Position numbers and translations under genes: made by a program. The notes under the pieces were generated by a model. It worked only from the letters and a program-made list of their open reading frames with translations, did no database searches and was not told the DNA's origin. Below are positions 8,439-16,919 of a stretch of DNA of 64,000 bases, piece by piece; position 1 is the stretch's first letter, and every line of letters begins with the position of its first letter. The stretch comes from Aquipseudomonas guryensis (GTDB lineage Bacteria; Pseudomonadota; Gammaproteobacteria; Pseudomonadales; Pseudomonadaceae): positions 186,001-250,000 of the forward strand of contig NZ_JACJFN010000003.1 of NCBI RefSeq assembly GCF_014164785.1. Direction: 5' to 3'.

Positions 8439-9428
8439 TCAGCGCCCCTGCACCTTCCACCACTGGCAGAATTCTTCCAGCGCGGTCCAGATCGGCACCT
8501 GCGGGTCGTAGTCCAGGTACTGCCGGGCGCGGCTGATATCCAGGGAGAAGTCCCGCGCCATCACCGCCACGCCGAGGCGGAACAGGCTCGGCTCCGGGCG
8601 CCCCGGCAGCACCTTGCAGACCATCTCGTTGAGCGTCGCCGCGGCATAGGCCAGGCCATAGGGCATGTGCTTGCTCACCGGCGGCAAGTCGAACTGGCGC
8701 AGGACGAAATTGACCACATCCCACAGCGGCACCGGCGCGCCATTGCTGATGTTGTACACCTTGCCCAGCGCCGGCCCGGCGGCCAGCAGGCTGCTGAACA
8801 GGGCGTCGTTGAGGTTCTGCATGCTGGTGAAGTCGACCTTGTTCAGGCCGTTGCCGATGATCGCCAGGCGCCCCTTGCGCTGCATGTTGATCAACCGCGG
8901 AAAGATGCTGGTGTCGCCGGCACCGGTAACGAAGCGCGGACGCAGGGCGATCACCTCCAGGCCAAACTCCTGGGCCTCGAAGACCTTCTGCTCGGCCAGG
9001 TACTTGGTCGCGCCGTAGTGATCGACGAAGGTCTTCGGCACCTGCTCCTCCTTGAGGCCGATGTGCGACTTACCGTCGAAGTACACCGAAGGTGAAGACA
9101 GGTGCACCAGCCGCCGCACCTTCTGCCCCAGGCAACCCTCGATGATGTTCTGGGTCAGGCCGACGTTGCCCTGCTGGAAGTGCTCGCGACTGCCCCACAC
9201 CCCCACGGCACCGGCGCAATGCACCACGGCTTCGACATCGCGGCACAGGTGATGCGCCAGATCGGCATCGGCCAGGTCGCCCTGGACGAATTCCGCACCA
9301 CGCTTGATCAAGTGCTGCACCCCTTCAGGGCGGCGACCGTTGACCCGCACACGCAAACCCTGCTCCAGGGCGAACCGGGCAAAGCGCCCACCGATAAAAC
9401 CGCTCGCCCCCGTTACCAGAATTTTCAT
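8439..9428 (-). CDS. NAD-dependent epimerase/dehydratase (3-beta-HSD-like extended SDR)
   Basis: The 329-residue protein starts with the nucleotide-binding motif VTGASGFIGG and has the extended-SDR pattern: GDLAD acidic turn, HCAGAVGVWG, a HLSSPSVYFDG strand and the catalytic YGATKYLAE (Tyr-x-x-x-Lys). It probably acts on an NDP-sugar or a sterol/lipid-like substrate. ATG 9428 is chosen over an upstream frame extension because GGGGAGAGG precedes it at good spacing and the Rossmann fold begins at residue 2. It is followed by the convergent stop region of no recognised gene. Confidence 0.85.
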   Translation of the reverse strand: MKILVTGASGFIGGRFARFALEQGLRVRVNGRRPEGVQHLIKRGAEFVQGDLADADLAHHLCRDVEAVVHCAGAVGVWGSREHFQQGNVGLTQNIIEGCLGQKVRRLVHLSSPSVYFDGKSHIGLKEEQVPKTFVDHYGATKYLAEQKVFEAQEFGLEVIALRPRFVTGAGDTSIFPRLINMQRKGRLAIIGNGLNKVDFTSMQNLNDALFSSLLAAGPALGKVYNISNGAPVPLWDVVNFVLRQFDLPPVSKHMPYGLAYAAATLNEMVCKVLPGRPEPSLFRLGVAVMARDFSLDISRARQYLDYDPQVPIWTALEEFCQWWKVQGR

Positions 9429-9632
9429 GCGCCTCTCCCCTGCGACTCTTGTTGTAGCAGCGACTCTAGCAGCCCCACCCCAGTCCGGCTGTGACATGGC
9501 AGGCCAGAAAGCCGGCCTTGCAAACAGACTCCGGACATTATTTTTGACATCCGTTAAGCAATTCGCACGCTTCTTGCAGAATATTCAACACCACCCTCGC
9601 TTGTAACTCTTCTACCCGTGGAGCCAACGGAA

Positions 9633-11591
9633 ATGCCGTTACGCCTGAAGCTAGCCTTAAGTTACCTAATGATCGGCCTTATTCCGGTCATGGCCATGGC
9701 GTTCACCGTCTACCACCAGGCCAGCCAGGCTCTGCAGGAGCAGACGCTGAACGCCCTGGAAGCCGTAGCGAATATCAAACAACGGCAATTGCAGGACAAC
9801 TGGCAATCCCGGCATAACCAGCTCAGCACCCTGGCCAGCAACCTCGGCACCAGCTACGCCGGCCTGGACGCCGTAGCCCTGCTCAGCACCGCCAACTATG
9901 ACCGGCCGATTTTCGAGAATTTCATCAAGACCTTCGGCTACCGCGAGCTGAAGCTGATCTCCAGTGACGGCAAGGTGCTGTTCAGCGTGCTGCGTGGTAA
10001 TGACTACCAGCAGAACCTCAACGACCCGGCCTGGCGCGACACGCCCATGGCCCGCCTGGCGCGCGCCAGCCTGGACAGCCAGCAGGCACTGATCAGCGAT
10101 CTGGCCAACAACCCGCAGACCGGCGAGCCCAGCCAGTTTCTGGCTGCGCCGATCATCAGCGACGGCGAACTGCAAGCCATGCTGATGCTGGAACTGCCGA
10201 TCGACCCGCTGAATGCGGTGATGCAGACTCGCCAGGGTCTCGGCGAAGCCGGGGAAACCTACCTGGTGGGTAGCGACGGCCTGCTGCGCTCCGACTCGGT
10301 ACGTTTCAGCGATCTGCAGGTCAGCCGCGGCAGCGCGCAGACTACGCCACTCGTCGGCCAAGCCCTGACACTGGCGCTGCAGGGGCAGCAAGGCCGCCTG
10401 GCCGAACCGGGGCTGGACGGAAAACCGGCGCTCAAGGCCTTCGTCCCGCTGGAGTTCAACGGCCAGCGCTGGGCACTGATCGCTGAAATGGACCAGGCCC
10501 AGGCCTTCGCCCCGGTGCGTGAGCTGATGTGGCAGGTGCTCCTGCTCGGCCTGCTGACCATCGCTGGCGTAGCCCTGGCCACCTGGCTGGTCAGTCGCAG
10601 CGTGATGCGTCCGCTGGGCGGCGAGCCGAGCAACATGGCGGACCTGGCCCGCCGTCTGGCCGCCGGCGAACTGCGCCTGGCCAGCCAGAACACTCCGCAC
10701 AGTGGCCTGATGCAGGCCCTGCATGAAATGGCCGGCGCCTGGCGCGAAGTGATCGAACGTCTGCGTCAGGCCAGCAGTGCGGTGGGCGATGCCAGCGGCG
10801 ACATCCTCGGCGCCGCCGGGCAGACCAGCAGCCGCCTCGACCAGCAGCAGGAAGCTCTGGAAATGGTGGTCAGCGCGGTCGACCAGATGGCCGCCACCGT
10901 CCAGGAAATCGCCAGCAACGCCAGCCAGAGTGCCGATGGCAGCGCCGCCGCACGGGAAGCTTTCAGCACTATGCAAAGCACCCTGCAGCGCATGATCGGC
11001 CGCCAGGACCAGTTGCTCGACGGCCTGCGCCAGGCCGACCGGGTGGTGCAGACCCTGGCCGGCGACAGCCAGCAGATCGGCTCGGTGCTCAGTGTGATCG
11101 GCGCTATCGCCGAGCAGACCAACCTGCTCGCCCTCAACGCCGCCATCGAAGCGGCGCGGGCCGGCGAACAGGGCCGCGGCTTTGCCGTGGTCGCCGATGA
11201 AGTGCGCAACCTGGCCCTGCGCACCCGTACCGCCACCGAGGAAATCGTGCAGATCATCGGCGCCCTCGGCGACTCTTCCGACGAGGCGCTGCAGCGCATG
11301 CAGGGTTCCACCGAGCAGGCCCGCGCACTGGAAGACGAAACCCAGGCCGTACTCGGCTCGCTGGAGCACCTCAGCCAGTCACTGGAAGGCGTGCATGCCC
11401 TGGCCTTCCAGATTGCGGCAGCTGCCGAGCAGCAGGCAGCCACCACCCAGGAGGTCAACCAGCACATGCACCGCCTGCATGAGATGACCGGGGAAAATCG
11501 CCAGACTGCCGCACACACCCGCAACTGCGGCGAACACCTGCGCAAGGTGGCTGGCAGCCAGCAGCAGTTGGTGGCGCATTTTCAGCTGTGA
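9633..11591 (+). CDS. Methyl-accepting chemotaxis protein
   Basis: A 652-residue inner-membrane chemoreceptor. It has a first transmembrane helix near residues 10-30, a periplasmic dCache-like sensor of about 250 residues, a second helix ([18 protein letters not shown]) and a HAMP segment. A long cytoplasmic coiled-coil follows, with the conserved hairpin tip [19 protein letters not shown] and [13 protein letters not shown], which binds CheA/CheW. The ligand is unknown. ATG 9633 is preferred to GTG 9618 because the Shine-Dalgarno-like GGAG is placed for the ATG and the membrane helix follows at once. No CheBR-binding C-terminal pentapeptide was seen. Confidence 0.92.
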   Translation: MPLRLKLALSYLMIGLIPVMAMAFTVYHQASQALQEQTLNALEAVANIKQRQLQDNWQSRHNQLSTLASNLGTSYAGLDAVALLSTANYDRPIFENFIKTFGYRELKLISSDGKVLFSVLRGNDYQQNLNDPAWRDTPMARLARASLDSQQALISDLANNPQTGEPSQFLAAPIISDGELQAMLMLELPIDPLNAVMQTRQGLGEAGETYLVGSDGLLRSDSVRFSDLQVSRGSAQTTPLVGQALTLALQGQQGRLAEPGLDGKPALKAFVPLEFNGQRWALIAEMDQAQAFAPVRELMWQVLLLGLLTIAGVALATWLVSRSVMRPLGGEPSNMADLARRLAAGELRLASQNTPHSGLMQALHEMAGAWREVIERLRQASSAVGDASGDILGAAGQTSSRLDQQQEALEMVVSAVDQMAATVQEIASNASQSADGSAAAREAFSTMQSTLQRMIGRQDQLLDGLRQADRVVQTLAGDSQQIGSVLSVIGAIAEQTNLLALNAAIEAARAGEQGRGFAVVADEVRNLALRTRTATEEIVQIIGALGDSSDEALQRMQGSTEQARALEDETQAVLGSLEHLSQSLEGVHALAFQIAAAAEQQAATTQEVNQHMHRLHEMTGENRQTAAHTRNCGEHLRKVAGSQQQLVAHFQL

Positions 11592-11629
11592 CAGTGTTCT
11601 AGCGTAGGGCGGGTGTGAGGTTTGTGGCT

Positions 11630-11688
11630 GTAGGAGCCAGCTTGCTGGCGATCATTGAGCAGCTGATCGCCAGCAAGCTGGCTCCTAC
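11630..11688. repeat. REP doublet (REPIN-like), GTAGGAGCCAGC type
   Basis: Two 24-base arms starting GTAGGAGCCAGCTTGCTGGC form a perfect inverted repeat around an 11-base spacer, between the convergent chemoreceptor and argP genes. This matches the repetitive extragenic palindromes of Pseudomonas, which are mobilised by RAYT transposases. It may also terminate or stabilise transcripts from either side. Confidence 0.88.
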
Positions 11689-11709
11689 ACCTAGGGCAAA
11701 GTCAGCCTG

Positions 11710-11770
11710 GTAGTCCGGATGCAATCCGTGGCCGTAGATGCCGACTATCAAGGATTGCCTACGGGCTACG
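11710..11770. repeat. Degenerate copy of the GTAGCCCGGATGCAATCC repeat, running into argP
   Basis: The left arm GTAGTCCGGATGCAATCCG and the right arm GGATTGCCTACGGGCTAC are diverged versions of the perfect doublet at 44941-45002. The right arm overlaps the argP stop codon (TAG at 11768-11766), so the repeat provides the end of that reading frame. Confidence 0.7.
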
Positions 11771-12656
11771 GCTTGACCAGCCAGCCGGCCACGCCGCGGT
11801 GCAGGTGCTCGGTCAGTGCCGTCAGCAGTTCGCCGCCATTACGCCAGTGGTGCCAGTACAGCGGCACATCCAACGGCAGGTCGGGGATGATCTCGACCAG
11901 CGCGCCGCTGGCCAGTTCGCGCTGCACCTGCAGTTCGGGCACCAGGCCCCAGCCGAAGCCGGCTTCGGTCAGGCGCACGAACCCCTCAGACGAAGGGCAC
12001 AGGTGATGAGCAAAGCCCCCCTCGACGCCCAGCTGCGCCAGATAGCGATGCTGCAGCAGGTCGTCCGGGCCGAAGACGATGGCCGGAATCCGCGCCAGGC
12101 TGCCGGCCTGCACGCCCAGGGGAAAGTGCCGTTCGATAAAGTCCGGGCTGGCCAGGGCGCGGTAGCGCATGGCGCCAAGCGGCAGGGAGCGGGCGCCGGC
12201 CACCGGGCGCTCGGCCGCACACACGCAGGCGGCCACTTCGCCGGCACGCATGCGCTTGAGACCGACGTCCTGATCCTCCACCACCAGATCCAGCAGCAAG
12301 CGGTGCTCGGCGCAGAAGTCGCCCAATGCCCGCGCCCACCAGGTCGCCAGGCTGTCGGCATTCAGGGCGATGCGCAGGCGCTCGGGTAGGCCACCGTCGT
12401 CCAGCGCCGGCACCTGGCCCTGCAGGTCGCGCTCGAGCAAGCGTACCTGTTGCACATGGTTGAGCAGGCGCCGGCCGATCTCCGTGGGCGCTGGCGGCAT
12501 GGCACGCACCAGCACCGGCTGGCCGACCCGCGCCTCGAGCAGCTTGATCCGTTGCGATACCGCCGACTGCGACAGACCGAGCAGCTGTGCGGCCCGCTCG
12601 AAACCACCCTGCTCCACCACCGCAGCCAGGGCCGCGAGGAGTTTGTAGTCGAACAA
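11766..12656 (-). CDS. argP: ArgP (IciA) LysR-type regulator
   Basis: A 296-residue LysR-type regulator beginning MFDYKLLAALAAVVEQGGFERAA, the ArgP/IciA N-terminus, with the winged HTH SQSAVSQRIKLLEARVG at about residues 30-46 and a C-terminal ligand-binding domain. ArgP activates the arginine/lysine exporter gene argO in response to basic amino acids. Here it is divergent from an ACT-domain gene followed by an argO-like gene, exactly the expected target. The last codons overlap a degenerate REP repeat. Confidence 0.9.
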   Translation of the reverse strand: MFDYKLLAALAAVVEQGGFERAAQLLGLSQSAVSQRIKLLEARVGQPVLVRAMPPAPTEIGRRLLNHVQQVRLLERDLQGQVPALDDGGLPERLRIALNADSLATWWARALGDFCAEHRLLLDLVVEDQDVGLKRMRAGEVAACVCAAERPVAGARSLPLGAMRYRALASPDFIERHFPLGVQAGSLARIPAIVFGPDDLLQHRYLAQLGVEGGFAHHLCPSSEGFVRLTEAGFGWGLVPELQVQRELASGALVEIIPDLPLDVPLYWHHWRNGGELLTALTEHLHRGVAGWLVKP

Positions 12657-12760
12657 ATCAGCTCTCCTAATGAGCGATCAGCATGATTTGTTTTTCTTAT
12701 ACACGAGCGCAGAGGAAACTGCCCGGCAACGATCACTGCAACACTTATAAGGATGCTCCC
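12657..12760. promoter_or_regulatory. argP / ACT-argO divergent control region
   Basis: The 104-base AT-richer gap separates argP from the ACT-argO operon and includes a T-rich stretch running into TTATAC at 12697-12702, the best -10 candidate for the rightward operon. LysR regulators such as ArgP bind in such divergent gaps. No exact ArgP site could be assigned. Confidence 0.45.
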
Positions 12761-13168
12761 ATGGCTGGCGAAACTTCACTCGGCAAACTGCTCGGCAGCC
12801 TGTCACCCGAGCTCAACCCCGGCCGCTACGTGTTCTGCAGCGTGGCTAGCGACAGCCCGCTGGATGTCCAGACGATCATTGGCAGCTTTCGCGAGGCCGA
12901 AGGCCTGACCCTGATCCTCGCCCAGGAAGAGGCCGACCGCCTGGGCCTGAACTACGACTATGTCGCCGCCTGGATCACCCTGAGCGTGCATTCGGCGCTC
13001 GCCGCTGTCGGCCTCACCGCTGCCTTCGCCAGCACCCTGGCCGCCGCCAATATCAGCTGCAACGTAGTGGCCGGTTTCTACCACGATCATCTGTTCGTCG
13101 CCGCAGCCGATGCCGAGCGGGCCATGGCCGTGCTGCACCAACTCGCCGCCAACCAGGCACAGGAGTGA
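12761..13168 (+). CDS. ACT-domain protein (DUF2241/COG3602 type)
   Basis: A 135-residue cytosolic protein with two ACT-like halves. It contains PGRYVFCSVA near the start and a C-terminal half with VHSALAAVGLTAAFASTLAAA and CNVVAGFYHDHLFVA, typical of COG3602. ACT domains bind amino acids, so an effector-sensing role next to ArgP and ArgO is plausible but unproven. The ATG at 12761 follows AAGGA at 8-base spacing; an in-frame extension from 12683 lies within the promoter gap. The gene ends 5 bases before the argO start. Confidence 0.83.
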   Translation: MAGETSLGKLLGSLSPELNPGRYVFCSVASDSPLDVQTIIGSFREAEGLTLILAQEEADRLGLNYDYVAAWITLSVHSALAAVGLTAAFASTLAAANISCNVVAGFYHDHLFVAAADAERAMAVLHQLAANQAQE

Positions 13169-13173
13169 ACGCC

Positions 13174-13776
13174 ATGTGGCAGAGCTATCTGAACGGCCTG
13201 CTGGTCGCCGCCGGCCTGATCATCGCCATCGGCGCACAGAACGTCTTCGTCCTGGCGCAGAGCCTGCGCCGCGAACATCACCTGCCGGTCGCCGCGCTGT
13301 GCGTGCTGTGCGACGCCCTGTTGGTCGCTGCCGGGGTCTTCGGCCTGGCCGCCTTGCTGGCACAGAACCCGCTGCTGCTCGGCATCGCCCGCTGGGGCGG
13401 TATCGCCTTCCTGCTCTGGTACGGTGCCAAGGCTCTGCAGCGCGCGATGCGTCCGCAGGCGTTGCAGCAGGCTGGGGACAGTGGCCCGCGCTCACGCCGC
13501 GCCGTGCTGCTGGCAGCACTGGCTGTCACCCTGCTCAACCCGCATGTGTACCTGGATACCGTGTTGCTGATCGGCTCGCTCGGCGCCCAGCAGCCGGACC
13601 CGGGCGCCTACACCCTGGGCGCGGCCAGCGCATCCTTGCTGTGGTTCTTCAGCCTGGCCCTCGGCGCGGCCTGGCTTGCACCCTGGCTGGCCCGCCCCGC
13701 CACCTGGCGCCTACTCGACCTGGGCGTGGCGCTGATGATGTTCGCCATGGCCTATCAGCTGATGGGCTCCATGTAA
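13174..13776 (+). CDS. argO: LysE/ArgO-family basic amino-acid exporter
   Basis: A 200-residue, six-helix inner-membrane protein with the LysE/ArgO signature IGAQNVFVLAQSLRREH near residue 20 and LLNPHVYLDTVLLIGS in the middle. It exports arginine (and analogues such as canavanine) in relatives. AGGAG at 13161-13165 is well placed for ATG 13174; a GTG at 13165 would also be in frame but would overlap that Shine-Dalgarno sequence. It forms an operon with the ACT gene and is probably controlled by the adjacent argP. Confidence 0.92.
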   Translation: MWQSYLNGLLVAAGLIIAIGAQNVFVLAQSLRREHHLPVAALCVLCDALLVAAGVFGLAALLAQNPLLLGIARWGGIAFLLWYGAKALQRAMRPQALQQAGDSGPRSRRAVLLAALAVTLLNPHVYLDTVLLIGSLGAQQPDPGAYTLGAASASLLWFFSLALGAAWLAPWLARPATWRLLDLGVALMMFAMAYQLMGSM

Positions 13777-13842
13777 GGCGTGGCAAAGGCCCTGGCACCG
13801 GCTTTTCCACACAGTTGCTGCGTGGTTAAGGCCCAGCTCGGG

Positions 13843-13851
13843 TGCTATGAT
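13843..13851 (+). promoter_or_regulatory. Candidate extended -10 element upstream of sodB
   Basis: TGCTATGAT fits an extended -10 (TG-N-TATAAT type) with no good -35, placed 107 bases before the sodB start. It is the best promoter candidate in the argO-sodB gap. Confidence 0.35.
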
Positions 13852-13957
13852 CCCCGGCTCGCGGCGCAAAGAGGACAAACTCTCCGCCGCCAGTCCGGCC
13901 GCCCGTGAACGGCCCCTGTGCGCACCGCGCGCCCCCGACCTGAGTAGGAGATAGACC

Positions 13958-14539
13958 ATGGCTTTCGAATTGCCGCCGCTGCCGTACGAGAAAAACGCCC
14001 TCGAGCCGCACCTGTCCGCCGAGACCCTGGAATTCCACCATGGCAAACACCACAACGCTTACGTGGTGAACCTGAACAACCTGGTGCCAGGCACCGAGTT
14101 CGAAGGCAAGAGCCTGGAAGAGATCATCAAGACTTCCTCGGGTGGCGTATTCAACAACGCCGCACAGATCTGGAACCACACCTTCTACTGGAACTGCCTG
14201 TCGCCGAACGGCGGTGGTCAGCCGACTGGCGCCCTGGCCGACGCGATCAACGCGGCTTTCGGTTCCTTCGACAAGTTCAAGGAAGAGTTCAGCAAGACCT
14301 CCATCGGCACCTTCGGCTCCGGCTGGGGCTGGCTGGTGAAGAAGGCTGACGGCTCCCTGGCCCTGGCCAGCACCATCGGCGCCGGCTGCCCGCTGACCAG
14401 CGGCGACACCCCGCTGCTGACCTGCGACGTATGGGAACACGCCTACTACATCGACTACCGCAACCTGCGTCCGAAGTACGTCGAGGCGTTCTGGAACCTG
14501 GTCAACTGGGACTTCGTGGCGAAGAACTTCGCTGCCTGA
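13958..14539 (+). CDS. sodB: Iron superoxide dismutase SodB
   Basis: A 193-residue cytosolic Fe-SOD converting superoxide to hydrogen peroxide and oxygen. Metal ligands are visible: histidine 27 in [12 protein letters not shown], the histidine in IWNHTFYW, and the aspartate and histidine in [11 protein letters not shown]. The glutamine in NNAAQIWNH is the residue position that marks the iron type rather than manganese. AGGAG lies just upstream of the ATG. It is transcribed singly and ends at a strong terminator. Length and sequence are ordinary for the family. Confidence 0.98.
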   Translation: MAFELPPLPYEKNALEPHLSAETLEFHHGKHHNAYVVNLNNLVPGTEFEGKSLEEIIKTSSGGVFNNAAQIWNHTFYWNCLSPNGGGQPTGALADAINAAFGSFDKFKEEFSKTSIGTFGSGWGWLVKKADGSLALASTIGAGCPLTSGDTPLLTCDVWEHAYYIDYRNLRPKYVEAFWNLVNWDFVAKNFAA

Positions 14540-14556
14540 GTCACACCCAGCGTCCA

Positions 14557-14585
14557 CAAAAAACCCGGCTAAGGCCGGGTTTTTT
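14557..14585 (+). terminator. Rho-independent terminator of sodB
   Basis: AACCCGGC-TAA-GGCCGGGTT hairpin followed by a run of T residues, 18 bases after the sodB stop. The A-run on the left makes it potentially bidirectional. Confidence 0.93.
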
Positions 14586-14630
14586 GCTTTCTGCAGGGTG
14601 GTTCAGAACCTGTCTACGATCTCGGAAACT

Positions 14631-14656
14631 CCCCTCTCCCACTTGTGGGAGAGGGG
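14631..14656. repeat. Palindromic repeat CCCCTCTCCCAC, copy 1
   Basis: CCCCTCTCCCAC and its exact complement flank TT, giving a 26-base palindrome. The same element recurs at 19132-19156. It is a dispersed intergenic palindrome of unknown function. Confidence 0.75.
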
Positions 14657-14722
14657 GCAAAACACTCCGCATCAGTCTCTACACGCCGCTAAAGCGATGC
14701 AGAAAAGATCGCAAAGGGGTTT

Positions 14723-15367
14723 TTACAGCAGCTTCTGCGGTGGCAACTGCAGATTCATACGCTCGGTCTTCTGCACGGCACGGGTCAGTACCTGATCGGC
14801 AGTAACCGGGCCGAGGTACTCGCACAGGCCTATATAAAGCAGATTGAGCAGCACCCGCAGGTGCTCCAGCGTGAGTGCCGTCAGCCCCAGTGACCCGCCC
14901 TGCTCCAGCCAGCCGCGCAGGCGCAGACGCAGCTCGGTTTCCACCTGCATGCCATTCAGATTACCGGCAGCAAAGCGGCGTAGGCGCGGTACCATCTCCG
15001 GGTCGAGCAGGCCGAACAGGGCCTGGCTCAGCGCATCGAAGGTCTGCCGGGCGAGCGCATCCGGCCCGGAAACTTCTTCTGCTTCCAGGCCTTCACCCTG
15101 GCGCCAGGCATGTACCCGCGGCGCCGGATCGGGCAGCAGATTGCTGGTCGGGCCGGTCAGTGCGCCGACCAGCTCACGGTACAGACGCGCGCGCTCCAGC
15201 TTGCGACCGCTGCGCTGCGCCACTTCGGCGAGAAATTCGTTGAGGGCGAAAGGCGGCTTGTCTGCGTACTTGGCCTCCCACAGTGATAACAGCGGCAGCA
15301 GCTCATCTTCGCCAAAGTGCCCGGCCAACCCGGTATAGATGGCGCGACGACGGGTAGTCAGACTCAT
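14723..15367 (-). CDS. Conserved hypothetical protein coupled to the ammonium transporter
   Basis: I do not recognise this 214-residue protein. It is soluble, with no signal peptide or membrane helix, and probably mostly helical (many Leu/Ala/Arg heptads). The N-terminal part (LTTRRRAIYTGLAGHFGEDELLP) looks like a small helical domain and the C-terminal part is leucine-rich (LEHLRVLLNLLYIGLCEYLG). The ATG at 15367 lies one base after the ammonium transporter stop, so the two are surely co-transcribed. A nitrogen-related accessory role is possible by context only. Confidence 0.7.
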   Translation of the reverse strand: MSLTTRRRAIYTGLAGHFGEDELLPLLSLWEAKYADKPPFALNEFLAEVAQRSGRKLERARLYRELVGALTGPTSNLLPDPAPRVHAWRQGEGLEAEEVSGPDALARQTFDALSQALFGLLDPEMVPRLRRFAAGNLNGMQVETELRLRLRGWLEQGGSLGLTALTLEHLRVLLNLLYIGLCEYLGPVTADQVLTRAVQKTERMNLQLPPQKLL

Positions 15368-15368
15368 C

Positions 15369-16664
15369 TCACGCCCTCCGCGTCAATTCGGTGCCATCGA
15401 AGGTCAGCGACTGGTTGAACTCCGGGTAACCGATCTCGGCATGCTCGGCATAGTCCAGGCCACGCTGTTCATCCTGAGTGCTGATGCGCAGACCGATGGT
15501 CTTGGCCAGGATGAAATACAGGGCCAGGGCCAGCGGAAAAGCCCAGACGAAGGCCATGCCGGCACCGATCAGTTGCACGCTGACACGCGCCCAGCTGAAC
15601 AGGTCGCCGGTAAAGAACAGACCAGCGGCGACAGTCCCCCAGACACCGGCCAAACCATGCACCGGGATGGCCCCCACCACATCGTCGAGGCGCAGCCGAT
15701 CGAGCAGACGCATGCCGAAAACCACGACAAACCCCGCCACCAGCCCGGTAAGCATGGCGAAGCCCGGCAGCATGGTGGCGCAACCGGCGGTTATGCCGAC
15801 CAGCCCGCCCAGCGAGCCATTCACCGTGGTGCTCAGCAACACCGGGCTGGATGTGGTGCGCAGCGCCAGCATCGCCCCCACCGCACCGCAAGCTGCAGCC
15901 AGATGGGTGTTGAGGGCGATCAGGCCGATGCTTGCATTGATCGCCAGGGTGCTGCCTGCGTTGAAGCCGAACCAGCCGAGCCAGAGGATGAAACCACCCA
16001 GGGTGACCAGCGCCAGGTTGTGTCCGGGGATCACCCGCGGCGTGCCGTCACTGGCAAAGCGCCCCAGCCGCGGGCCGAGCACCATGATCCCGGCCAGCGC
16101 GCACCAGGCACCGACGCTATGAACCACGGTGGAGCCGGCAAAGTCGATGAAGCCCATCTTCGCCAGCCAACCCTGGCCGCCATAGATACCGCTCCACACC
16201 CAGCTACCGAAGATCGGATAGATAAAGCCGCTGATCACCACCGCGCCGATCAGGTAGGCGCTGTAGCGGGTACGTTCGGCCATGGCGCCGCTAGCAATGG
16301 TCGCCGCCGTGGCGGCGAACATCATCTGGAACAGCAGGAAGGTGAAATCCCAGGGTTCGCCCTGGTGTGGCGCGAAGTGGCTCATGCCATACCAGCCGGT
16401 GGCATTGGCACCGAACATCAGGCCGAAGCCGACCAGCCAGAAGACGATGCCGCCGGCGCAGCCATCCATGAAATTCTTCATCATCACATTGACGGCATTC
16501 TTCGCTCGCGACATGCCGCTTTCCAGCAGGGCAAAACCCGCCTGCATGAAAAACACCAGGGCACTGGCTAGCACCACCCAGGCACTATTCAGCTCAACAT
16601 CCGTGGCGGCATGGGCCAGCGACGGAAAGAACAAGGCACACAGCGACAGCAGGTAGATCTTCAT
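15369..16664 (-). CDS. amt: Ammonium transporter (Amt family)
   Basis: A 431-residue channel protein with a cleavable-looking signal peptide (MKIYLLSLCALFFPSLAHA) and about eleven membrane helices. The twin pore histidines are visible in the VHSVGAWCAL and IPVHGLAGVWG segments, and the aspartate-containing DFAGSTVVH motif is intact. It conducts ammonium/ammonia across the inner membrane. ATG 16664 is chosen because it begins the signal peptide and follows a G-rich site; an open extension to 16748 covers the promoter. A sigma-54 site just upstream indicates nitrogen control. No glnK gene is adjacent; the hypothetical gene follows instead. Confidence 0.92.
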   Translation of the reverse strand: MKIYLLSLCALFFPSLAHAATDVELNSAWVVLASALVFFMQAGFALLESGMSRAKNAVNVMMKNFMDGCAGGIVFWLVGFGLMFGANATGWYGMSHFAPHQGEPWDFTFLLFQMMFAATAATIASGAMAERTRYSAYLIGAVVISGFIYPIFGSWVWSGIYGGQGWLAKMGFIDFAGSTVVHSVGAWCALAGIMVLGPRLGRFASDGTPRVIPGHNLALVTLGGFILWLGWFGFNAGSTLAINASIGLIALNTHLAAACGAVGAMLALRTTSSPVLLSTTVNGSLGGLVGITAGCATMLPGFAMLTGLVAGFVVVFGMRLLDRLRLDDVVGAIPVHGLAGVWGTVAAGLFFTGDLFSWARVSVQLIGAGMAFVWAFPLALALYFILAKTIGLRISTQDEQRGLDYAEHAEIGYPEFNQSLTFDGTELTRRA

Positions 16665-16698
16665 GGCAAGCCCCCCGACACAGTGACGGATAAGCCTT

Positions 16699-16714
16699 AG
16701 CAACTCTTGCGCCA
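16699..16714 (-). promoter_or_regulatory. Sigma-54 (RpoN) promoter of the ammonium transporter
   Basis: On the minus strand the sequence is TGGCGCAAGAGTTGCT, which satisfies GG-N10-GC with TGGC at -24 and TTGC at -12. The transcription start would fall near 16688, giving a leader of about 24 bases before ATG 16664. RpoN/NtrC control of ammonium transporters is well established. Confidence 0.75.
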
Positions 16715-16919
16715 GCCCTGAGAGCCTCAGGCGAGAGGCTCCTGCCATGCGCTCGCACCAAGGCAGAGCGCATCACCAATTTCATACCCCGCTCATGCGC
16801 CAGCGCAGAACAATGCTAAAAAAACCGCTCGATGACGTAATGGCCCTTTGACGGCTCCCACGCATTTGCCAATACTCACAACGGTCAGTAGGCTCCGGCA
16901 GATAACAAGGAATACGCAT

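Noticed and set aside
9544..9549. TTGACA as a -35 box for the chemoreceptor gene
   Set aside because: No acceptable -10 hexamer lies 15-19 bases downstream, so a promoter was not called.
9666..11369. Minus-strand 567-codon frame opposite the chemoreceptor gene
   Set aside because: Shadow of the chemoreceptor; no domain, no ribosome site, composition typical of antisense.
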